Shown here: piece after piece, positions 58,984 through 64,000 of the stretch
How positions within the stretch are numbered: the first letter of the stretch is position 1
Layout of the letters: each line of letters begins with the position of its first letter
DNA from: an uncultured Alphaproteobacteria bacterium
Lineage (GTDB): Bacteria; Pseudomonadota; Alphaproteobacteria; Geminicoccales; Geminicoccaceae
Length of the DNA stretch: 64,000 bases
Direction of reading: 5' to 3'
Assembly (NCBI GenBank): GCA_937995535.1
Contig: CALKJU010000055.1
Coordinates: 1-64,000, forward strand
Position numbers and translations under genes: made by a program
The notes under the pieces: generated by a model
Told to the model about the DNA's origin: nothing
The model's input: the letters and a program-made list of their open reading frames with translations, nothing else
Database searches by the model: none

Positions 58984-59163
58984 TCAGGTCTCCCCCGGCG
59001 GGTGGCCGGTATGCCGGTGAATGAGGGTGAAGATGTAGATCACGCCGAACAGGAACAGGAGCAGGCCGAAGAAGTGGAAGGCCGCGTCCTGGGCGCGGCT
59101 CGCCAGGAACAGCCCGACGAGGCTCAGCACGCCCATGATTGCCCCGGTGACGAATGCGGCCAC
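58984..59163 (-). CDS. Small two-helix membrane protein
   Basis: The 59-residue protein has two hydrophobic helices (about 3-22 and 30-49) around a polar SRAQDA turn, then a histidine-rich tail (LIHRHTGHPPGET). A GTG at 59163 is chosen because GGGAGG is 9 bases upstream; an earlier ATG would read through non-family sequence. It lies 28 bp after the DUF2189 gene, upstream of which the oxidase operon diverges. The function is unknown. The pairing with DUF2189 beside cytochrome oxidase genes suggests a respiratory or membrane role. Confidence 0.65.
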   Translation of the reverse strand: MAAFVTGAIMGVLSLVGLFLASRAQDAAFHFFGLLLFLFGVIYIFTLIHRHTGHPPGET

Positions 59164-59191
59164 GGTCGCCGTCCTCCCCTCGTTGCCAGGC

Positions 59192-59980
59192 CTAGCTGGC
59201 GCGCACCTCGACGAGGTCACGATAGGCGTGCCAGCTCGCATGGCCGACCAGCGGCAGCACGACGATCAGCCCGAGATAGAGCGTCAGCAGGCCGGCGGCG
59301 ACGAAGACCACGATCAGCGCGCCCCAAAAGAGAAGCGGCGCCGGGTTGGTCTGCACGGCACGGAAGCTGGTCGCGATCGCGTCGATCACGTTGGCGTCCT
59401 CGCGGTCGAGCAGGAACGGGATCGACACGACGCTGATCGAGAAGGCGACCAGTGCCAACGCGCCGCCGACCGCCGTGCCGAACACCAGGAAGGGCAGGGC
59501 CGACGGACGCAGGAAGGTGTTGACGACCAGGTCCTCGAACGAGGGCGGCTCGAGGCCCCAGTAGAGCATGAAGATCAGCGCTGCGATCCGCACCCAGGCG
59601 AACATCAGGAGGAGCAGCGCCACGCCCATCAGCGCGATCTGCGAGCCGTTGCGCATGAACGCGGCGAGGGCTTGGCCCAATGTCGTGTCGAGCCCCTGCT
59701 CGCCACGGCGGCTCGCCTCGTAGAGGCCGACGGTGAGGATCGGACCGACGATGAGGAACCCGGCCACCAGCGGCAGGGTCAGGTAGATCAGCCCGCTCGA
59801 CCACAGGCCGAAGGTGATCAGATAGCCGGTTACGGCGGCGAGCAGGCCGTAGCCGAAGCTGACCACCGGCGTGCGCCGCATGTCCTGCCAGCCGGCGGCC
59901 AGCCAGCGCCACGGCCGGTCGAGCTCGATCTTCCGGATCGCCGGCGCCGGCCCGGAATAGACGGGAACCGCTTCGGCCAT
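59192..59980 (-). CDS. DUF2189 family membrane protein
   Basis: The 262-residue protein has about six helices and the DUF2189 signature: RPWRWLAAGWQDMRRTPVVSFGYGLL near 25-50, GPILTVGLYEASRRGE near 85 and SFRAVQTNPAPLLFWGALIV near 205, ending GHASWHAYRDLV. DUF2189 proteins occur near cytochrome c oxidase genes in many Alpha- and Betaproteobacteria, and their role is not known. It starts at 59980, 155 bp from the FNR-type box shared with ccoN. Confidence 0.85.
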   Translation of the reverse strand: MAEAVPVYSGPAPAIRKIELDRPWRWLAAGWQDMRRTPVVSFGYGLLAAVTGYLITFGLWSSGLIYLTLPLVAGFLIVGPILTVGLYEASRRGEQGLDTTLGQALAAFMRNGSQIALMGVALLLLMFAWVRIAALIFMLYWGLEPPSFEDLVVNTFLRPSALPFLVFGTAVGGALALVAFSISVVSIPFLLDREDANVIDAIATSFRAVQTNPAPLLFWGALIVVFVAAGLLTLYLGLIVVLPLVGHASWHAYRDLVEVRAS

Positions 59981-60312
59981 CGCTGCTCTCCCCTTGGACG
60001 TCCGGACGCCACGCGGGCAGTCGGCGCTCAGCCATCACCTACCGTCATGCCGTCACCGGACGATCCGCGTCAACGCCGGCCCGCGCGCACACGCGCCGCC
60101 GTGACGTCCTGGCGCAGCTACAGGCCCGCACGCATTGATCCAGATCAATGCGCGGCCGCTCGCCGGGCGCGAGGGTCACGGCGTCGCAGGGGACGGTTTT
60201 CGGGTTCGCCTTCGGCCGCTGCTGGCCCTATCACCTTGGTAGCGCTGAGGAGCTGGTCGTGGGAGTTGGCCCCCGCCACGCCTGCGATGGAGCGTTTCGG
60301 GCAGGAGGAAGC
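59981..60312. other. 332-bp divergent regulatory region between DUF2189 and ccoN
   Basis: The gap contains no convincing gene; an open frame that runs from 60148 into ccoN is just its 5' extension. The only clear element is the FNR-type box at 60135-60148. AGGAGG-like sequence at 60303-60309 is the ccoN ribosome site. No good -10 element was found at the class II distance from the box. Confidence 0.6.
60135..60148. promoter_or_regulatory. FNR/FixK/ANR-type box upstream of the cbb3 oxidase operon
   Basis: TTGAT-CCAG-ATCAA is a perfect match to the FNR-family consensus TTGAT-N4-ATCAA, and the symmetry extends outward (CGCA before, TGCG after). It lies about 165 bp before the ccoN start and 155 bp before the DUF2189 start. 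It predicts control of the oxidase by an oxygen-responsive FNR or FixK protein, and possibly of DUF2189 as well. Confidence 0.9.
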
Positions 60313-61794
60313 ATGGCCGTCGCCGCCACCGCCGGGGTCGTCCCCGCCCGCCGCGACTATGTCGAGGACGTCGTCCAGGCGTTCGTCGTCGCCACCGTCT
60401 TCTGGGGCGTGGTCGGATTCCTGATGGGAACGATCATCGCCTTCCAGCTCGCCTACCCGGTGCTCAACCTCGATCTCGAATGGACCAGCTTCGGCCGGCT
60501 CCGTCCGGTCCACACCTCGGCCGTGATCTTCGCCTTCGGCGGCAACGCGCTGCTCGGCACCTCGTTCTACGTCGTCCAGCGGACCTGCCGCGCCCGGCTG
60601 TTCGGCGGCGAGCAGCTCGGCTGGTTCGTGTTCTGGGGCTACCAGCTGTTCATCGTGCTGGCCGCCACCGGCTACGTCACCGGCATCACGCAGTCGCGCG
60701 AATATGCCGAGCCCGAGTGGTTCGTCGACCTCTGGCTGACGATCGTCTGGGTGGCCTACCTCGTGGCCTTCTTCGGCACCGTGCTGAAGCGCGAGGAGCC
60801 GCACATCTATGTGGCCAACTGGTTCTATCTCGCGTTCATCGTGACGATTGCGATGCTGCACATCGTCAACAACCTGGCGCTCCCCGTCTCCTTCATGGGG
60901 ACGAAGAGCTACTCGCTGTTCGCGGGGGTGCAGGACGCGCTGACGCAATGGTGGTACGGGCATAACGCGGTGGGCTTCTTCCTCACCGCTGGCTTTCTGG
61001 CCATGATGTATTACTTCGTCCCCAAGCAGGCGGAGAGGCCGGTCTACTCCTATCGGCTGTCGATCATTCACTTCTGGGCCCTGATCTTTCTCTACATCTG
61101 GGCCGGGCCGCACCATCTCCACTACACCGCGCTGCCCGACTGGGCGCAGGTGCTCGGCATGACCTTCTCGATCATGCTGTGGATGCCGTCCTGGGGTGGC
61201 ATGATCAACGGCCTGATGACGCTCTCCGGCGCTTGGGACAAGCTGCGCACCGACCCGGTGTTACGCTTCCTCGTCGTCTCGGTGGCATTCTACGGGATGA
61301 GCACCTTCGAGGGGCCGCTGATGTCGATCCGCCAGGTCAATGCGCTCTCGCACTACACCGACTGGACCGTCGGGCACGTGCACTCGGGTGCCCTGGGCTG
61401 GGTCGCCTTCGTGACCTTCGGTGCCGTCTACTACTTGGTGCCGCGCCTGTGGGGGGCGCAGCGGCTCTACTCGCTGCGCCTGGTCGAGTGGCATTTCTGG
61501 GTCGCGACCCTGGGCATCGTGCTCTACATCACCGCGATGTGGGTCAGTGGGATCATGCAGGGCTTGATGTGGCGCTCGTTCGACCATCTCGGCTTCCTGC
61601 AGTTCTCGTTCATCGAGACCGTCGAGGCGATGCATCCCTACTATGTGATCCGGGCCTTCGGCGGGGTGCTGTTCCTGCTCGGCGCGCTGATCATGGTCTA
61701 CAACCTGATCCGCACCATGCGCGGCGAGATCCGCGAGGAGGAGGCGATGGTCGTGACCCTGCCCGCGGGCGCGCGGGCGGCGCCGGCCGAGTGA
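60313..61794 (+). CDS. ccoN: cbb3-type cytochrome c oxidase subunit I (CcoN/FixN)
   Basis: The 493-residue protein has twelve helices and the heme-copper oxidase histidines in [42 protein letters not shown] and [11 protein letters not shown], which ligate hemes b and b3 and CuB. The cbb3 type (no extended N-terminus, [19 protein letters not shown]) is clear. It reduces O2 to water at low oxygen tension. The start at 60313 follows GGAGGAA. It is the first gene of ccoNOQP and is preceded by an FNR-type box. Confidence 0.96.
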   Translation: MAVAATAGVVPARRDYVEDVVQAFVVATVFWGVVGFLMGTIIAFQLAYPVLNLDLEWTSFGRLRPVHTSAVIFAFGGNALLGTSFYVVQRTCRARLFGGEQLGWFVFWGYQLFIVLAATGYVTGITQSREYAEPEWFVDLWLTIVWVAYLVAFFGTVLKREEPHIYVANWFYLAFIVTIAMLHIVNNLALPVSFMGTKSYSLFAGVQDALTQWWYGHNAVGFFLTAGFLAMMYYFVPKQAERPVYSYRLSIIHFWALIFLYIWAGPHHLHYTALPDWAQVLGMTFSIMLWMPSWGGMINGLMTLSGAWDKLRTDPVLRFLVVSVAFYGMSTFEGPLMSIRQVNALSHYTDWTVGHVHSGALGWVAFVTFGAVYYLVPRLWGAQRLYSLRLVEWHFWVATLGIVLYITAMWVSGIMQGLMWRSFDHLGFLQFSFIETVEAMHPYYVIRAFGGVLFLLGALIMVYNLIRTMRGEIREEEAMVVTLPAGARAAPAE

Positions 61795-61807
61795 GGGAGC
61801 GCGCGCC

Positions 61808-62533
61808 ATGACGCTCGACCACGGTTTCGTCGAGAAGCGCGGGTTCCTCCTGCTTCTCCTGATCCTCGTCACGGTCTCGATCGGCGGCATCGTGCAGATC
61901 GCACCGCTGTTCTCGATCGAGAGCACGATCGAGCGGGTCCAGGGGATGCGTCCCTACTCCCCGCTCGAGCTGGTCGGCCGCAACATCTACATCCGCGAGG
62001 GCTGCTACAATTGCCACTCGCAGATGATCCGGCCGTTCCGCGACGAGGTCGAGCGCTACGGCCATTTCAGCCTCGCCGCTGAGAGCATGTACGATCATCC
62101 TTTCCAGTGGGGCAGCAAGCGCACCGGCCCCGACCTCGCGCGCGTCGGCGGCAAGTACTCGAACGACTGGCAGACCGTGCACCTCGTCAATCCGCGCAGC
62201 GTGGTGCCGGAGAGCATCATGCCGGGCTACCCCTTCCTGCTCGAGCGTGACCTCCGGGCGGCCGACATCGCCGCTCATCTGCGGACGCTGCGCGCGGTCG
62301 GGGTGCCCTACACGGAGGAGATGATTGAGCAGGCCGTCGCCGACCTGCACGCCCAGGCGGCGCCCGAGGGCGACCATGACAGCGTCCTGGAGCGCTATCC
62401 GAAGGCGTCGGTCGGCGATCATGACGGCCAGCCCGAGCGGCTGACCGAGATGGACGCGCTGGTGGCGTATCTGCAGATCCTCGGTCGCATGGTCGATTTC
62501 ACCGCGATCCGGGCTGAGGACCTGCGCCAGTAG
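61808..62533 (+). CDS. ccoO: cbb3-type cytochrome c oxidase subunit II (CcoO/FixO)
   Basis: The 241-residue protein has one N-terminal helix (about 13-35) that anchors it, then the monoheme domain with CYNCHSQM (heme-binding CxxCH near 68) and the axial methionine in ESIMPGYPF near 140. It passes electrons to CcoN. The gap to ccoN is 13 bp and to ccoQ 2 bp. Confidence 0.95.
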   Translation: MTLDHGFVEKRGFLLLLLILVTVSIGGIVQIAPLFSIESTIERVQGMRPYSPLELVGRNIYIREGCYNCHSQMIRPFRDEVERYGHFSLAAESMYDHPFQWGSKRTGPDLARVGGKYSNDWQTVHLVNPRSVVPESIMPGYPFLLERDLRAADIAAHLRTLRAVGVPYTEEMIEQAVADLHAQAAPEGDHDSVLERYPKASVGDHDGQPERLTEMDALVAYLQILGRMVDFTAIRAEDLRQ

Positions 62534-62535
62534 CG

Positions 62536-62685
62536 ATGGAGGGGCTCGTCGAGTTCGCGCGCTCGATCTGGGGTCTGTGGCTCATGATCCTGTTCGTCGG
62601 GATCGTCGCCTGGACGTTCTGGCCGAGCCGCCGCCAGAAGCTCGAGGAGCATGGCAAGATCCCGTTCAAGAACGATCCGGACTGA
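62536..62685 (+). CDS. ccoQ: cbb3 oxidase small subunit CcoQ
   Basis: The 49-residue protein has one helix (about 12-29: LWLMILFVGIVAWTFWP) followed by RRQKLEEHGKIPFKND, the standard CcoQ ending. CcoQ stabilises the cbb3 complex. It lies between ccoO (2-bp gap) and ccoP (9-bp gap). Confidence 0.92.
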   Translation: MEGLVEFARSIWGLWLMILFVGIVAWTFWPSRRQKLEEHGKIPFKNDPD

Positions 62686-62694
62686 GGCGAGCCG

Positions 62695-63567
62695 ATGCCG
62701 ACCAAGATCGAGAAGGACAGCGTCACCGGCGTTGATACCACCGGCCACGAGTGGGACGGCATCAAGGAGCTCAACAACCCGCTGCCGAAATGGTGGCTCT
62801 ACACGTTCTACGTGACGATCGCCTTCGCCGTGCTGTGGTGGATCCTCTACCCGTCCTGGCCGACGCGTACCGGGTACTTCCCCGGGGTCCTCGGCTCGCT
62901 CGCGCGCGAGGAGCTTGAGCCGCGAATGGCCGCCGCGCGCGCCGCCCAGGCCGTCTGGCTCGACCGAATCGCCGCCGCCGACACGGCCGCGATCGTCGCC
63001 GACCCGGACCTCCTGGCTTTCGCCAACGTCGGCGGCCAGGCGGCGTTCAACACCAACTGCGCCCCCTGCCACGGGCTCGGCGGTGCCGGCCAGGGCTATT
63101 TCCCGGCGCTCGGCGACGACGACTGGATCTGGGGCGGCACGCTGGAGGCGATCGAGACCACGATCCGCCACGGCATCCGCAACAACGATGATCCGGACGC
63201 GCGCGCGAGCGAGATGCCGCGCTTCGGTGTCGACGGGCTCCTGACCCGCGACGAGATCGACGAGGTCGTGGCCCATGTGCTGACGTTGAGCGGCCGCGAG
63301 GCCGACCCCGCGAAGGCCGAGGCCGGCGCTGCGCTCTACGCCGACAATTGCGCCGTCTGCCACGGCGAACAGGGGGAGGGCGTCCAGGAGCTCGGCGCGC
63401 CGAGCCTCGCCAACTCGATCTGGCTCTACGGCAGCGAGCCGGAGCAGATCGCGCAGCAGATCTGGAACCCGCGGCTCGGCGTGATGCCACCCTGGCAGGG
63501 CCGGCTCGACGACGCGACGGTCAAGATGCTCACCGTCTACGTCCACAGCCTCGGCGGCGGCGAGTAG
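62695..63567 (+). CDS. ccoP: cbb3-type cytochrome c oxidase diheme subunit III (CcoP/FixP)
   Basis: The 290-residue protein has an N-terminal helix (about 38-56) after the CcoP start TKIEKDSVTGVDTTGHEWDGI, and two c-type heme sites, CAPCH near 122 and CAVCH near 220, each with its axial methionine region (EMPRFGV and GVMPPWQGRL). It takes electrons from cytochrome c or bc1 and passes them to CcoO. It ends the operon. No ccoG, ccoH, ccoI or ccoS genes follow within the window. Confidence 0.95.
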   Translation: MPTKIEKDSVTGVDTTGHEWDGIKELNNPLPKWWLYTFYVTIAFAVLWWILYPSWPTRTGYFPGVLGSLAREELEPRMAAARAAQAVWLDRIAAADTAAIVADPDLLAFANVGGQAAFNTNCAPCHGLGGAGQGYFPALGDDDWIWGGTLEAIETTIRHGIRNNDDPDARASEMPRFGVDGLLTRDEIDEVVAHVLTLSGREADPAKAEAGAALYADNCAVCHGEQGEGVQELGAPSLANSIWLYGSEPEQIAQQIWNPRLGVMPPWQGRLDDATVKMLTVYVHSLGGGE

Positions 63568-63720
63568 CGGGGCGGGCGACCGCTGGCATCGCCTGGGACA
63601 TTGCCGCCGTTCCGCTAACCGGCTGTCGTCGGACGTTCGCAAAAGGGTCCTAGACAGGCCGCCAAGGTCCCGCTGACGCTGCGGATTCGCGGCGCGGCTG
63701 CGTGGGCTTCGGGTGCGGAG

Positions 63721-64000
63721 ATGGACTGCCCAGCCCTTTCAGGTCTGAGGCCGGCGCCGTTGCTCGCCGGGCGGGCGCCGTGGACCCGCTTCCAGGAGCC
63801 TGGCGATGTCGTGCTGACTGCGGGCCAGGGTCTCCTCGACCTCGGCAACCGGATCGTCCAGACGCTCTACGAGCGGACGGCGGCGCGGGCGACGCATGCC
63901 ATGCTGGTGGCCGCGCCGGGCCTCTACCTCGATGCCACGCCGCGGCTCGGGGTCACGCTGATCCCGGCCGAGGCCTACGCCTTCGACCAGCCTTGGCCGG
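63721..64000 (+). CDS. Partial YiiX/permuted NlpC-P60-like protein (cut by window edge)
   Basis: About 93 residues are visible. Features include FQEPGDVVLTAG near residue 26, THAMLV near 58 (with a possible active-site histidine) and YLDATPRLGVTLIP near 70. These fit the YiiX/YebB permuted papain-like peptidase fold, whose members act on lipids or peptidoglycan-linked amides. The start is uncertain because GGAG abuts the ATG. An upstream frame stays open to 63619 without a good start. The remainder lies outside the window, so the call is tentative. Confidence 0.45.
   Translation, partial: MDCPALSGLRPAPLLAGRAPWTRFQEPGDVVLTAGQGLLDLGNRIVQTLYERTAARATHAMLVAAPGLYLDATPRLGVTLIPAEAYAFDQPWP

Noticed and set aside
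1-64000. tRNA, rRNA, insertion sequences, prophage
   Set aside because: Intergenic spaces were read for tRNA arms, transposase genes and terminal repeats; none was found.

Overview
The window is a GC-rich (near 70%), densely coded stretch of chromosome from an alphaproteobacterium. The gene content (cbb3 oxidase, class I PHA synthase, ccmABC, split glycolate oxidase, zinc-free bL31/bL36, smo-type polyol operon, liv-type ABC operon) fits Rhodospirillales/Geminicoccales-like lineages. That placement is an inference and no genus is proposed. I found no tRNA, rRNA, IS element, prophage or CRISPR array.

Layout. (1) 1-10378, minus strand: an envelope-lipid block with LptG-like (cut by the window edge) and LptF-like permeases, a metallophosphoesterase, a MobA-like nucleotidyltransferase, a GNAT protein of the family that includes bacterial ceramide synthase, a fatty acid hydroxylase, an ELM1-type multidomain glycosyltransferase, an exporter-type ABC transporter and an AI-2E-family permease. 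Many start and stop codons overlap. I read the left part as a candidate sphingolipid/ceramide-lipid synthesis and export cluster, the most interesting object here. (2) 10.4-18 kb: a ferredoxin reductase with a clear terminator, an RTX repeat protein, glcF coupled to arfB, and a P2-type ATPase with altered ion-site residues. (3) 18.2-25.2 kb: a SorC-type regulator and a polyol ABC transporter (smoEFGK-like) with two short-chain dehydrogenases. A shared sequence motif lies upstream of both the regulator and the transporter. (4) 25.2-39.3 kb: an ECF sigma/anti-sigma pair, PHA synthase, small metabolic genes (hydrolase, GNAT, RraA-like, CoA transferase, an orphan MalG-like permease, HisE, SDR, patatin), glcD-glcE, and zinc-free bL36 and bL31.

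(5) 39.4-46.8 kb: an exporter ABC transporter facing a three-gene set of a MotA/TolQ/ExbB channel protein, a MotB-like OmpA protein and a second coiled-coil OmpA protein, then a SIMPL protein. (6) 46.8-49.6 kb: cytochrome c maturation genes ccmA, ccmB and ccmC with a membrane methyltransferase-like gene overlapping ccmC. (7) 49.6-58.8 kb: a single minus-strand operon with a long-chain acyl-CoA ligase, livG, livH, livM, a binding protein, livF, a protein with a possibly dead nuclease core, and a PaaK-like ligase. It probably imports and activates an organic acid rather than an amino acid. (8) 59-64 kb: a small two-helix protein and a DUF2189 protein, diverging from ccoNOQP across a perfect FNR-type box, then a partial YiiX-like amidase.

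Together the genes suggest an aerobic or microaerobic heterotroph that stores PHA, uses polyols, glycolate and carboxylic acids, and invests heavily in outer-membrane lipid assembly.
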